From contig NZ_CP129104.1 of assembly GCF_030406605.1 (NCBI RefSeq), positions 2,803,830 to 2,867,829 on the forward strand: a stretch of 64,000 nucleotides of DNA, in the 5' to 3' direction. The translations under genes were made by a program, and so were the position numbers. Positions 1 to 9,122 of the stretch are shown here, one piece after another (position 1 is the first letter of the stretch; every line of letters begins with the position of its first letter). The stretch is from Curtobacterium sp. 458. Lineage in GTDB: Bacteria; Actinomycetota; Actinomycetes; Actinomycetales; Microbacteriaceae. The notes under the pieces are model-generated. The model had not been told where the DNA came from, ran no database searches, and saw only the letters and a program-made list of their open reading frames with translations.

Positions 1-1
1 C

Positions 2-550
<549 letters not shown>

Positions 551-560
551 AGTACCGACC

Positions 561-1493
561 GTGCCCGTCCTGCATCGAACCATCCCCGCGCTCCTGGTCA
601 CCATCGGACTCGCCGCCACGCTGACGGCCTGCTCCGCGAGCGGAGCCGGGACGACCCCGTCGAGCTGCGCCCGCCCCGGTGCCGCGTCCGAGGCCGTCAC
701 CGCCACGGGCACGTTCGGCAAGGAGCCGAAGGTCTCCGTCCCCTCGGGGCTCACCACCAAGGGCACGCAGGTCTCGGTCGTGAAGCAAGGCACCGGGCGC
801 GAGGTCGAGGACGGCACCCCCGTGCTCATCGAGTACACCCTCGTCGACGGTGCGACCGGGCAGGTCGCCCAGACGAGCGGCTACTCCGGCCAGACCGCGC
901 CGATCACCGCGGGTGCGTCGAACTACGGCGCGCTCGGCGAGGCCGTCGAGTGCGCCCACGTCGGTGACCGGCTCGCCGTCGCCCTCCCGAAGAGCGCGCT
1001 GAGCTCCACGTCCGGCACCGCCGGGTCCTCGTCGAGCAGCAAGACCGAGGACGCCGTCATCGCCGTGATCGACGTCAAGCGGGCCTTCGACGCCCGTGCC
1101 ACCGGCACACCGCAGCTCGCCGGCGACCGCATGCCCGCCGTGGTGCTCGCCCCGTCCGGCGCCCCCGGGATCACGATCCCGTCGTGGGACGCGCCCAAGT
1201 CCGACGAGACGCACCTGCTCCGCAAGGGCGACGGGACGGAGCTCACTGCGAAGGACACCGCGGTCATCAAGTACACGGCCGTGACCTGGAGCGCCGACCC
1301 GTCCGTCACGGGCTCGAACTGGACCGACGGCTCCGGTGCCGCGACCGTGCCGCTCGCCAAGGGCCAGATCGTCGACGGCGTCCGCGAGGCGATCCTCGGA
1401 CACCGCGTCGGCGACCAGGTGCTGGCGATCGTGCACAACCAGGGCGCGACGGACGCCTACGTGATCGACGTGCTCGGAGTGATGCCGCGCTGA
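561..1493 (+). CDS. FKBP-type peptidyl-prolyl isomerase lipoprotein with two FKBP-like repeats
   Basis: 310 residues from GTG 561. The N-terminus is a lipoprotein signal: hydrophobic ALLVTIGLAATLTAC with a lipobox Cys at about residue 23, so the protein should sit on the outer face of the membrane. Two FKBP-like segments follow, one around residues 75-145 (GREVEDGTPVLIEYTLVDG...) and one around 215-310 (GDGTELTAKDTAVIKYTAV...), the second being closer to a canonical FKBP with the DGVREAILGHRVGDQVL region. The usual role is cis-trans prolyl isomerisation during folding of exported proteins. Actinobacteria often keep an FKBP gene beside pafB, as here. Whether both repeats are catalytic is not clear; the first is divergent. 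Confidence 0.85.
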   Translation: MPVLHRTIPALLVTIGLAATLTACSASGAGTTPSSCARPGAASEAVTATGTFGKEPKVSVPSGLTTKGTQVSVVKQGTGREVEDGTPVLIEYTLVDGATGQVAQTSGYSGQTAPITAGASNYGALGEAVECAHVGDRLAVALPKSALSSTSGTAGSSSSSKTEDAVIAVIDVKRAFDARATGTPQLAGDRMPAVVLAPSGAPGITIPSWDAPKSDETHLLRKGDGTELTAKDTAVIKYTAVTWSADPSVTGSNWTDGSGAATVPLAKGQIVDGVREAILGHRVGDQVLAIVHNQGATDAYVIDVLGVMPR

Positions 1494-1519
1494 CGCCTCG
1501 GCACCGTCCACCGACCGCC

Positions 1520-1547
1520 GCGCGGGTGCACTCCGGTGCACCCGCGC
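1520..1547 (+). terminator. Hairpin terminator after the FKBP gene
   Basis: A perfect 12-bp inverted repeat (arms 1520-1531 and 1536-1547, arm GCGCGGGTGCAC) with a 4-base loop. It has no T-tract. It lies between the FKBP stop and the pafB -10 box. Confidence 0.6.
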
Positions 1548-1552
1548 TGCCG

Positions 1553-1558
1553 TAGGAT
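1553..1558 (+). promoter_or_regulatory. -10 box TAGGAT, leaderless start of pafB
   Basis: TAGGAT is followed by 6 bases and the GTG of pafB at 1565. There is no separate ribosome-binding site. Confidence 0.5.
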
Positions 1559-1564
1559 CGGCCT

Positions 1565-2587
1565 GTGCCAGCCTCTCGTACCCCCCGTGTGCCTGCCGAG
1601 GAGCGGCTCTTCAGCCTCGTGCTCGCGCTGCTCTCGACGGAGTCGGGGCTGACGAAGGCCGAGATCCTGGCCAACGTGCAGGGGTACCGGCAGCGCTGGA
1701 CGCCCGGTGGCGACAACGCTTCCCTGGAGCGCCAGTTCGAGCGTGACAAGGACGACGTGCGCGACCTCGGGATCCCGCTCGAGACCATCGAGACGCCCGG
1801 CGCCGCGGGCAACAACCAGACGCTGCGCTACCGCATCCCGAAGGGCGAGTACGACCTGCCCCTCGACGTCCGCTTCACACCGGACGAGTCCGCGCTGCTG
1901 TCCCTCGCGGCGATGGCCTGGCGTGAGGGAGCGCTCTCCGCCGACTCGCGACGCGCCCTGCTCAAGGTGCGGTCCGCCGGCGCCGAGGACGACGTCGCCT
2001 CGGGTGTGCTCGGGGTCGACGCCTACGCCCCGCGGCTCCGAGCCCGCGACGCCGCGTTCGAACCGCTGCGCTCCGCCCTCGACCGCGCGGCCGCCGTGCG
2101 CTTCGACTACATCACGCCCGGGCAGCACGAGGCCCGTCGACGCGAGCTCGCGCCGCTCGCGCTCGTCCAGCACGCCGGCCGGTGGATGCTCGCTGCGCAC
2201 GAGTTCTCGACGGGCGCCACGAAGAACTACCTGCTGTCGCGGATCGTCGGCCCGGTGACCCAGTACGAGGTCGGCCGGCACCCGGCGCCCGCGGGAGCGG
2301 GGGAGCGCGCCCTCGCCGAACTCGACCGCATCTGGGCGACCCGGACCGCGCGCATCCACGTCGTGCCCGGCTCGGATGCCGAGCGGCGGCTCTCCCGTCG
2401 ACGCGACACGGCCGCCGAGCCCGACGGCACCCTCGTGCTCCACCACGTCGATCCGCAGATCCTCGCCGAGGAACTCGCGGCGTTCGGCCCCGAGGTCCGC
2501 GTGCTCGAACCCGACGACCTCCGCGACCGGGTGACGGCCCGGCTCCGCGGCCTCGTCGCCGACCACGAAGGAGACGCCCGTGGTTGA
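1565..2587 (+). CDS. pafB: WYL-domain transcriptional regulator PafB
   Basis: 340 residues. An N-terminal winged-helix region (about residues 12-90) is followed by a WYL domain (about 150-235, with RWMLAAHEFSTGATKNYLLSRI) and a C-terminal extension. PafB and PafC form a heterodimeric activator which, in mycobacteria, turns on the LexA-independent DNA-damage response; the old link to pupylation was based only on gene position. The adjoining WYL gene pafC overlaps by 8 bases and would be co-translated. No pafA lies upstream here. Start GTG 1565 is set by the -10 box 6 bases upstream and by alignment of the HTH to the N-terminus. Confidence 0.9.
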   Translation: MPASRTPRVPAEERLFSLVLALLSTESGLTKAEILANVQGYRQRWTPGGDNASLERQFERDKDDVRDLGIPLETIETPGAAGNNQTLRYRIPKGEYDLPLDVRFTPDESALLSLAAMAWREGALSADSRRALLKVRSAGAEDDVASGVLGVDAYAPRLRARDAAFEPLRSALDRAAAVRFDYITPGQHEARRRELAPLALVQHAGRWMLAAHEFSTGATKNYLLSRIVGPVTQYEVGRHPAPAGAGERALAELDRIWATRTARIHVVPGSDAERRLSRRRDTAAEPDGTLVLHHVDPQILAEELAAFGPEVRVLEPDDLRDRVTARLRGLVADHEGDARG

Positions 2588-3551
2588 GCAGCAGCCCCTG
2601 CAGGCACAGGACAAGCTCGCGTTCCTGCTCGCCCTCGTGCCGTACCTCATCGACCGCGAGCGGGTCTCGGTGGCCGAGGCCGCGCGCCACTTCGGCGTGC
2701 CCGAGTCCCGCATACGCCGGGCCGTCGAGCTCATCGCGGTGTCCGGCGTCCCCGGCGAGACGATGCAGTACCAGCACGGCGACCTGTTCGACATCGCCTG
2801 GGACGACTTCGAGCAGAACGACATGATCGTCCTGACGAACCTCGTCGCGATCGACGACGCGCCCCGGCTCTCCGCCCGCGAGGCCTCGGCGCTGATCGCG
2901 GGCCTGCAGTACCTGTCGGCGCTGCCCGAGGCCGCGGACCGTGACGCCATCCGTGCCCTCATGGCGAAGCTCTCGCGCGGTGCGGGCGGTGCCGCGTCGA
3001 ACGTCGCCGTCGGACAGGACCTCCACGACGCGACGCTCGCGACGATCCGGCAGGCGATGGCCGACGGGCGCGGGCTCGCCTTCGACTACGCCGGGCCGCG
3101 GAGCCGCGGCGGGACACGCAGTGTCGACCCGTTGCGCGTCGAGTCGATCGACACCGACTGGTACCTGCGCGCCTGGGACCTCGACCGGGGTGCGCTGCGC
3201 ACCTTCCGCCTCGACCGGATGTCCGGCGTCCGCGTCGAGGAACGCGCGGCGACCACGAGCGCAGCCGACGTGGTGATCCCGGACACGCTGTTCCAGCAAG
3301 CCCGCGAGGACGTCATCGTCACCGTGGAGCTCGACTCGTCGTCGCTGCCGCTCGTCGCGGACTTCCTCGCCGACACGGCCGACGCGCCCGACGACGACGG
3401 TCGCGTCCGCATCCGGCTCGCCGCGTCGAACGGGTTCGACGGCGTCGTGCGGCTCGTCGCCGGGCTGCCCGGTCGCGCCGTGGTGCTCGACCCGCCGGCG
3501 GCGCGCACGGCGATCCGGGACTTCGCGGCCGCGGCCCTCGCCGAGGCCTGA
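2580..3551 (+). CDS. pafC: WYL-domain transcriptional regulator PafC
   Basis: 323 residues from GTG 2580, overlapping the end of pafB. Same layout as PafB: N-terminal helix-turn-helix (about residues 10-65, VAEAARHFGVPESRIRRAVEL), WYL domain (about 160-230, DTDWYLRAWDLDRGALRTFRLDRMSGV) and a C-terminal WCX-like region. It should pair with PafB as a DNA-damage transcription activator. The overlap shows a two-gene operon. The gene ends in a non-coding gap of about 160 bases holding a hairpin repeat and then the tatC promoter; tatA, often placed between pafC and tatC, is not there. Confidence 0.9.
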   Translation: MVEQQPLQAQDKLAFLLALVPYLIDRERVSVAEAARHFGVPESRIRRAVELIAVSGVPGETMQYQHGDLFDIAWDDFEQNDMIVLTNLVAIDDAPRLSAREASALIAGLQYLSALPEAADRDAIRALMAKLSRGAGGAASNVAVGQDLHDATLATIRQAMADGRGLAFDYAGPRSRGGTRSVDPLRVESIDTDWYLRAWDLDRGALRTFRLDRMSGVRVEERAATTSAADVVIPDTLFQQAREDVIVTVELDSSSLPLVADFLADTADAPDDDGRVRIRLAASNGFDGVVRLVAGLPGRAVVLDPPAARTAIRDFAAAALAEA

Positions 3552-3611
3552 TCGCGTCGCGGTCGGTCCGCGTCGGCCGACGCACGCCGCGTCGCGGGTA
3601 TCGCGCCCACG

Positions 3612-3653
3612 GGCCGGGAGGCGCGGTGCCGGCCCGCACCGTGCCTCCCGGCC
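3612..3653. repeat. Two-arm copy of the dispersed GGAGGCRCGGTGC element
   Basis: Arms 3612-3629 (GGCCGGGAGGCGCGGTGC) and 3636-3653 are inverted repeats with a single mismatch and a 6-base loop. It is one of two complete hairpins of a family found at many sites in this window; here it may also terminate pafC. Confidence 0.75.
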
Positions 3654-3700
3654 GCCTGTGCGAACGCACGCAGCCGCAGCGCGGTGTCGGACCGGTCCCG

Positions 3701-3706
3701 TAGGAT
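3701..3706 (+). promoter_or_regulatory. -10 box TAGGAT, leaderless start of tatC
   Basis: TAGGAT, 6 bases, then ATG 3713. The spacing is the same as for pafB. Confidence 0.5.
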
Positions 3707-3712
3707 CGGCGC

Positions 3713-4534
3713 ATGGCTTCGACGACCGCAAGCGGGCGAGCGAAGCGGCCCGGGCGCCCGAAGAAGGACGCCGAAGGCCGCATGTCGCTCGGGCAGCACC
3801 TCATCGAGCTGCGCAACCGTCTCTTCCGCGCGGTCATCGCGGTGGTGGTGTGCGCGATCGGTGGGTGGTTCCTCACCCCGTTCGTGCTCGACGCCCTGCG
3901 GCAGCCCGTCTCGAAGCTCGCGGAGATCGGGGGGCACACGGCCGAGCTGAACTTCCCGATGATCACCGGGGCGTTCGACCTCAAGCTGCAGATCGCGATC
4001 ACGATCGGCATCGTCATCTCGAGCCCCGTCTGGCTGTACCAGGTCTGGGCGTTCATCGTGCCGGCCCTCGTGCGGCGCGAGAAGCAGTACGTGTTCGGCT
4101 TCCTCGGCACCGCGATCCCGCTGTTCTTCGCGGGGTGCTGGTTCGGGTGGTACATCCTGCCGCACGTGGTCCAGATCCTCGGCAGCTTCGTGTCCACCCA
4201 GGACACCTCGATCGTCGACGCGAAGGCCTACTACAACTTCGTCATCAAGCTCATCGTGGCGGTCGGGATCGCCTTCGTCCTGCCGGTGTTCCTCGTGCTG
4301 CTGAACTTCGTCGGGGTGCTCTCCGCGTCCGCGATCATCAAGTCCTGGCGCATCGCGATCCTCTGCATCCTCGTGTTCTGCGCGATGGTGACGCCCTCGG
4401 CCGACGTCATCTCGATGTTCCTGCTCGCGATCCCGATGACCGTGCTCTACATCGCCGCGTGCGCCGTCACGTGGTTGCACGACCGCCGTGCAGCGAAGCG
4501 GCAGGCCAAGCTCGACGAAGAGTACGGCCTGTGA
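3713..4534 (+). CDS. tatC: Sec-independent protein translocase TatC
   Basis: 273 residues with six hydrophobic membrane segments. The conserved cytoplasmic N-terminal motif MSLGQHLIELRNRL (about residues 24-37) and the SSPVWLYQVWAFIVPAL loop (about 103-119) are typical of TatC, which recognises twin-arginine signal peptides and forms the receptor of the Tat translocon with TatA/TatB. A lysine/arginine-rich N-terminal extension precedes the core. The stop overlaps the start of the downstream helicase gene by 4 bases (GTGA). Partner tatA is not adjacent, so it must be encoded elsewhere if Tat is functional. Confidence 0.95.
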   Translation: MASTTASGRAKRPGRPKKDAEGRMSLGQHLIELRNRLFRAVIAVVVCAIGGWFLTPFVLDALRQPVSKLAEIGGHTAELNFPMITGAFDLKLQIAITIGIVISSPVWLYQVWAFIVPALVRREKQYVFGFLGTAIPLFFAGCWFGWYILPHVVQILGSFVSTQDTSIVDAKAYYNFVIKLIVAVGIAFVLPVFLVLLNFVGVLSASAIIKSWRIAILCILVFCAMVTPSADVISMFLLAIPMTVLYIAACAVTWLHDRRAAKRQAKLDEEYGL

Positions 4535-6981
4535 CCGACACGGACCTCAGCCCCGCCGAACGCTACGCGGCAGCGAAGGTCCGGAACCGCTCGCGCAACC
4601 TCGAGCTGTTCCGGTCCGACCTCCGCTTCGACCTCGACCCGTTCCAGTTCGCGGCGTGCGACGCCATCGACCAGGGCCGGAGCGTCCTCGTCGCGGCACC
4701 GACCGGCGCGGGCAAGACGATCGTCGCCGAGTTCGCGATCTGGCTGGCGATGCGGCAGCCCACAGCGAAGGTGTTCTACACGACGCCGATGAAGGCCCTG
4801 AGCAACCAGAAGTACGCCGAACTGGTCCAGGCCTACGGCGAGACCGAGGTGGGGCTCCTCACCGGCGACACCAACGTGAACCCGCGGGCGCGCGTGGTCG
4901 TGATGACGACCGAGGTCCTCCGCAACATGATCTACGCGGACTCCGACCTGCTCGACGACCTCGCGTGGGTCGTCCTCGACGAGGTCCACTACCTCGCCGA
5001 CCGGTTCCGTGGTGCCGTGTGGGAAGAGGTGATCCTGCACCTCCCGACCGAGGTCCGGCTCGTCTCGCTCAGCGCCACCGTGTCGAACGCCGAGGAGTTC
5101 GGCGACTGGCTGCAGACCGTCCGTGGCGACACCGACGTCATCGTTTCCGAGGACCGCCCGGTCCCGCTCGAACAGCACGTGCTCGTCGGCTCGAAGATGG
5201 TCGACCTCTTCGACTCGAGCGGTGCCGCGGCGACGAACCGCGTGAACCCGGAGCTGCTCCGCCTGGTCGGGGGAGCCTCCCGGAGCGAGCGGCACGGCGG
5301 CGGACACCGCGGCGGACGCGGTCGGGGCGGGTACCACGACCGCCGCGGCCCGCGCACCGAGAAGCTGTACCGCGAGCAGATCGCGCGGATGCTCGACGAC
5401 CGGATGCTCCTGCCGGCGATCTTCTTCGTGTTCAGCCGGGCGGGCTGCGACCAGGGCGTGCGGAACGTCCTGCGGTCGGGCCTGTCGCTCACCACCGCGG
5501 ACGAGCGTCGCGAGATCCGTGAGTCGGCCGAGTACCACTGCCGGACGCTCCTCGACGAGGACCTCGCCGTCCTCGGGTACTGGGAGTGGCTCGAGGGCCT
5601 CGAGCGCGGGGTGGCCGCGCACCACGCCGGTCTGCTGCCCGCGTTCAAGGAGGTCGTCGAGGACCTCTTCCAGCGCAAGCTCCTCAAGGTCGTGTTCGCG
5701 ACCGAGACGCTCGCGCTCGGGGTGAACATGCCGGCACGGACGGTCGTGCTCGAGAAGCTCGAGAAGTTCAACGGCGAAGCCCGTGTGCCGATCACGCCGG
5801 GGGAGTACACGCAGCTCACCGGTCGCGCCGGCCGCCGGGGCATCGACGTCGAAGGCCACTCGGTCATCCAGTGGACCGACGGCCTCGACCCGCAGGCCGT
5901 GGCATCCCTGGCGAGCCGACGCACGTACCCGCTCAACTCGTCGTTCAAGCCGACGTACAACATGGCCGTCAACCTCATCGAGCAGTTCGGCCGCCGCCGC
6001 ACGCGCGAGGTCCTCGAGACGTCGTTCGCGCAGTTCCAGGCGGACCGCTCCGTCGTCGACCTCGCGCGGAAGGTCCGGTCGCAGCAGGAGTCGCTCGAGG
6101 GGTACCAGCAGGCGATGACCTGCCACCTCGGCGACTTCACCGAGTACGCGGCGCTCCGGCGTGAGCTCTCCGACCTCGAACGGACCAACGTCCCGGGTGG
6201 CCGCGAAGCCTCGCACGGTGCCCGCAAGGAGCGCCAGGCCGCGATCACCGACGTCCGGCGGCGGATGCAGCGGCACCCCTGCCACGCCTGCCCCGACCGT
6301 GAGGCGCACGCACGGTGGGCAGAGCGCTGGTACAAGCTCAAGCGCGCCAACGACAAGCTCGTGCAGCAGATCCGTTCCCGCACCGGCGCCGTCGCGACGA
6401 CCTTCGACCGGGTGACCGACGTGCTCCTGCAGCTCGGCTACCTCGTCGACTCGGGTGACGGCTCCGGCGAGGCCACCGTCGCGGCCGGCGGCCGACGCCT
6501 CCAGCGCATCTACGGCGACCGCGACCTCCTCGTCGCGGAGTGCCTCGAGGCCGGCGTCTGGAAGGAACTCACCCCGGCTCAGCTCGCCGCCATGGCCGCG
6601 ACGATCGTGTACCAGCCCCGCCGCGAGGACGCGCCCGGCACCGAGCACGCCCTGCCGCGCGGTGCGTTCCGTCCGGCCCTCGACGAGACCCTGACGATCT
6701 GGGCCCGGCTCGACGACATCGAGCGCGACGCCCGGCTCGCCGGTTCGCAGCCGCCCACCCCGGCGATGGCGGTTGGCATGTTCCGGTGGGCGTCGGGCTC
6801 GGCGCTCGACGACGTCCTCCGGACGCTCGACATGCCCGCCGGTGACTTCGTCCGGTGGTGCAAGCAGGTGATCGACCTCCTCGACCAGGTCCGGAACGCT
6901 GGCGAAGACGACCTCGCGCAGACCGCGCGGCGCGCGACCGACGCGGTGCGCCGCGGCATCGTCGCCTACGCGACGGTCTGA
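4531..6981 (+). CDS. helY: Ski2/Mtr4-like DEVH-box RNA helicase (HelY type)
   Basis: 816 residues from GTG 4531. Walker A APTGAGKT (about residues 56-63), Walker B/box II DEVH (about 150-153), SLSATVSNAEEF (motif III), and motif VI QLTGRAGRRGID (about 428-439) mark a superfamily 2 helicase; the C-terminal half fits the DSHCT domain of the Mtr4/Ski2/HelY group. HelY homologues sit beside tatC in many actinobacteria, as here. A glycine/arginine-rich insertion at about residues 250-278 (HGGGHRGGRGRGGYHDRRG) resembles an RGG RNA-binding segment. Likely role is RNA unwinding in processing or decay, but the substrate is unknown. Co-translated with tatC through a 4-base overlap. Confidence 0.88.
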   Translation: MTDTDLSPAERYAAAKVRNRSRNLELFRSDLRFDLDPFQFAACDAIDQGRSVLVAAPTGAGKTIVAEFAIWLAMRQPTAKVFYTTPMKALSNQKYAELVQAYGETEVGLLTGDTNVNPRARVVVMTTEVLRNMIYADSDLLDDLAWVVLDEVHYLADRFRGAVWEEVILHLPTEVRLVSLSATVSNAEEFGDWLQTVRGDTDVIVSEDRPVPLEQHVLVGSKMVDLFDSSGAAATNRVNPELLRLVGGASRSERHGGGHRGGRGRGGYHDRRGPRTEKLYREQIARMLDDRMLLPAIFFVFSRAGCDQGVRNVLRSGLSLTTADERREIRESAEYHCRTLLDEDLAVLGYWEWLEGLERGVAAHHAGLLPAFKEVVEDLFQRKLLKVVFATETLALGVNMPARTVVLEKLEKFNGEARVPITPGEYTQLTGRAGRRGIDVEGHSVIQWTDGLDPQAVASLASRRTYPLNSSFKPTYNMAVNLIEQFGRRRTREVLETSFAQFQADRSVVDLARKVRSQQESLEGYQQAMTCHLGDFTEYAALRRELSDLERTNVPGGREASHGARKERQAAITDVRRRMQRHPCHACPDREAHARWAERWYKLKRANDKLVQQIRSRTGAVATTFDRVTDVLLQLGYLVDSGDGSGEATVAAGGRRLQRIYGDRDLLVAECLEAGVWKELTPAQLAAMAATIVYQPRREDAPGTEHALPRGAFRPALDETLTIWARLDDIERDARLAGSQPPTPAMAVGMFRWASGSALDDVLRTLDMPAGDFVRWCKQVIDLLDQVRNAGEDDLAQTARRATDAVRRGIVAYATV

Positions 6982-6992
6982 CGGGAGGCCCG

Positions 6993-8693
6993 GTGCACGC
7001 TCCCGAGTCCGACCTGCGTCCGCACGACGCCGACTTCGCGACGGCGCTGCCGTCCGGCGCGCACGAGCGGTCGCGAGGGTCCGCGCGCGGTCGGTCGCTC
7101 GGCCGGTCGCGCGGTTCCTCCGGCGCGGTCGGTGTCCGCGGGGTCGGCCTCGACCAGGTGGAGGCAGTGAACCCCTTCCGAGCGCTCCCGCTCGGCGCCG
7201 CCCTGCCGCTCGCGGTCATCGGCGGCATCCTGCTGGCCCTGTCCTTCCCGTCCCCGGGGTGGTGGTTCCTCGCCTACCCGGCCGTGGCGTGCCTCCTCGT
7301 CGCCGTCATGGGACAGCGGGCCGGCCGCGCAGCGTGGCTCGGCTACCTCGCCGGGGCCGCGTTCTGGATCCCCGCGATCTCGTGGGCGGGCCGCTACCTC
7401 GGCCCCGTCCCGTGGTTCGCGCTCGCGCTCCTCGAGGCCGCGTACCTCGCCCTCGGCAGTGTCGCCATCGCGCTCGCGTACCGCTGGCTCGCCCGGGTGC
7501 TGCCGTCGACCGCCGGGCGGGTGTGGGGCCTCCCGGCCGTCGTCGCCGCACTCTGGACGGGACGAGAGTGGTTCTCGGGCAGCTGGCCGTACGGCGGCTT
7601 CGCGTGGGGCCGCATCGGGCTCTCGCAGTCGCAGGGGCCCTTCACCCACCTGGCCGCCTACGTCGGGGTCCTCGGGCTGACGTTCGTCGTCGTGTACTGC
7701 GTGGCCGTCGTCGTGTCCCTGGCGCTCGTCCGGCCGACCCGGCCCGGCGCGGTCCTCCGACTGCCGGCGCGGGTCGCGACCGCCGGCCTCCTCGTGGCCG
7801 CGGTGCTCGCCGTACCCGCCTGGCCGACGGCCGTGGACGGCACGATCAGCATCGAGTCGGTCCAGGGGAACGGGCCCGCGGGGTACTTCGACGGGGCGCA
7901 GCCGGGTGAGGTCCTCGCCGCGCAGGTCGCCGCCACCGACATCGAGGCGAAGGGCGTCGACCTCGTGGTGTGGCCCGAGGCGTCCGCCGAGTACGACCCG
8001 CGCCAGCAGCCCGTCGTGGCGTCGGCGCTCGACTCGGTCGTCCGGTCGGTCGGTGCACCGATCGTCGCTGGCGCGATCACCCAGACACGGTCCGGGGTGC
8101 TCCACAACACGTCGTTCGTCTGGACATCCCAGGGGTGGCAGTCGTCCTACGACAAGAAGCGTCCCGTGCCGTTCGGCGAGTACGTGCCCGACCGCTGGTT
8201 CTTCTCGAAGCTCGCGCCGTCGCTCATCGGCCTGTTGCAGCGCGACTACACCCCCGGGACGAAACCGAACGTGCTGTCCGTCGCCGGGATCAAGGCGGGC
8301 ATCTCGATCTGCTTCGACATCGTCGACGACGGCCTGACGACCGACATGGCGCGTGGGGGAGCGCAGGTGATCCTGGCGCAGACGAACAACGCCGACTTCG
8401 ACGGCACCGACGAGAACCTCCAGCAGCTCGAGATCGCTCGGATGCGAGCCATCGAGACGGGGCGCTCCCTCGTGAACATCTCCACCGTCGGGGCGTCCCA
8501 GGTGATCGACCCGAGCGGACGCACGATCGACCGCGTGCCGGCGTACACCGCGACCTCGATGGTGACGGACGTGCCGCTCGGGACCTCCACGACGCCGGCG
8601 ACACTGATCTCTGGTTCCCTGACACTCCTGCTGTCGCTCGGCGGCCTGCTCGTCCTGCTCGCCTGCGCCCCCTGGTCTCGTCGGCGCCGCTGA
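6993..8693 (+). CDS. lnt: Apolipoprotein N-acyltransferase Lnt
   Basis: 566 residues from GTG 6993, 508 if GTG 7167 is used. The N-terminal half has several membrane helices; the C-terminal half is a nitrilase-fold domain with the expected catalytic triad: Glu in VVWPEAS (about residue 329), Lys in SYDKKRPVPFGEYVP (about 388) and Cys in GISICFDIV (about 439). It transfers the third acyl chain to the lipobox Cys of exported lipoproteins, such as the FKBP and possibly others here. The upstream start has GGGAGG 4 bases away and the extra 58 codons are strongly GC-biased at the third position, but they encode an Arg/Ser-rich stretch unlike other Lnt proteins, so the later start remains possible. 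The GGGAGG also belongs to a dispersed repeat arm. Confidence 0.9.
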   Translation: MHAPESDLRPHDADFATALPSGAHERSRGSARGRSLGRSRGSSGAVGVRGVGLDQVEAVNPFRALPLGAALPLAVIGGILLALSFPSPGWWFLAYPAVACLLVAVMGQRAGRAAWLGYLAGAAFWIPAISWAGRYLGPVPWFALALLEAAYLALGSVAIALAYRWLARVLPSTAGRVWGLPAVVAALWTGREWFSGSWPYGGFAWGRIGLSQSQGPFTHLAAYVGVLGLTFVVVYCVAVVVSLALVRPTRPGAVLRLPARVATAGLLVAAVLAVPAWPTAVDGTISIESVQGNGPAGYFDGAQPGEVLAAQVAATDIEAKGVDLVVWPEASAEYDPRQQPVVASALDSVVRSVGAPIVAGAITQTRSGVLHNTSFVWTSQGWQSSYDKKRPVPFGEYVPDRWFFSKLAPSLIGLLQRDYTPGTKPNVLSVAGIKAGISICFDIVDDGLTTDMARGGAQVILAQTNNADFDGTDENLQQLEIARMRAIETGRSLVNISTVGASQVIDPSGRTIDRVPAYTATSMVTDVPLGTSTTPATLISGSLTLLLSLGGLLVLLACAPWSRRRR

Positions 8694-8718
8694 CCTCGGC
8701 TCGGTGCGGGCGGGGGTC

Positions 8719-8741
8719 CACGAAGCGCGCGCGTCCCGACG
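8719..8741 (+). repeat. Copy 1 of the CACGAARCGCGC dispersed element
   Basis: Bases 8719-8741 match 33007-33029 at 21 of 23 positions, and the similarity continues weakly to about 8760. It lies just after the lnt stop. Confidence 0.6.
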
Positions 8742-8840
8742 ATGCACCTCGTGATCGACGCGTGGTTCGTCGCGTTCGGTGCGCATGGCACGCTGCGCCG
8801 ACACCGTACGGGGCACGTCGACGCGGCGCGATAGCCCGAC

Positions 8841-8965
8841 GTCGTACGACGCCGCCGTTGTCGTACGACACCGGCCCGGTCGCTCCTTGCGCCCGCTGGC
8901 TCGAGCGGACCGCGAGCAAGGACATCGCCGCTGTCGTACGACACCGGCCCGGTCGCACGACAGCG
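8841..8965. repeat. Three GTCGTACGAC palindromes with direct and inverted repeats
   Basis: The perfect palindrome GTCGTACGAC occurs at 8841-8850, 8860-8869 and 8933-8942. The last two belong to an identical 25-base direct repeat (8859-8883 and 8932-8956). The arms CGCTGTCGT (8929-8937) and ACGACAGCG (8957-8965) form a further inverted repeat around the third copy. Confidence 0.85.
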
Positions 8966-9007
8966 GCAGCCCACCCCGCTCCGCGCCCTCCCGTCCCCGT
9001 CGTGTCG

Positions 9008-9043
9008 GCCGCCGTGGCCGCCGTGGCCGCCGTGGCCGCCGTG
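9008..9043 (+). repeat. 9-bp tandem array (GCCGCCGTG)4
   Basis: Four perfect head-to-tail copies of GCCGCCGTG. No supported gene reads through them. Confidence 0.9.
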
Positions 9044-9122
9044 TCCGCCGCCGGACGCCAGATCACGCGGTCCCGAGTCCCCGCGGCCGCCCACTGGGAA
9101 CGCACTGTGAATGCGCCGGTCG

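Larger units (their letters stand above)
8694..9122. other. Repeat-rich non-coding region between lnt and rbpA
   Basis: About 430 bases with no convincing gene on either strand. It contains a 23-base element also found at 33007 (8719-8741), three GTCGTACGAC palindromes with a 25-base direct repeat (8841-8965) and a 9-bp tandem array (9008-9043). It ends in the rbpA promoter. Confidence 0.7.

Noticed and set aside
8841-8965. Possible CRISPR array at the GTCGTACGAC repeats
   Set aside because: Only three short palindromes with unequal spacing (19 and 73 bases) and no cas genes.
9008-9043. Coding sequence through the (GCCGCCGTG)4 array
   Set aside because: The resulting Ala/Val repeat frame has no start signal or conserved context, and lies upstream of the rbpA promoter.
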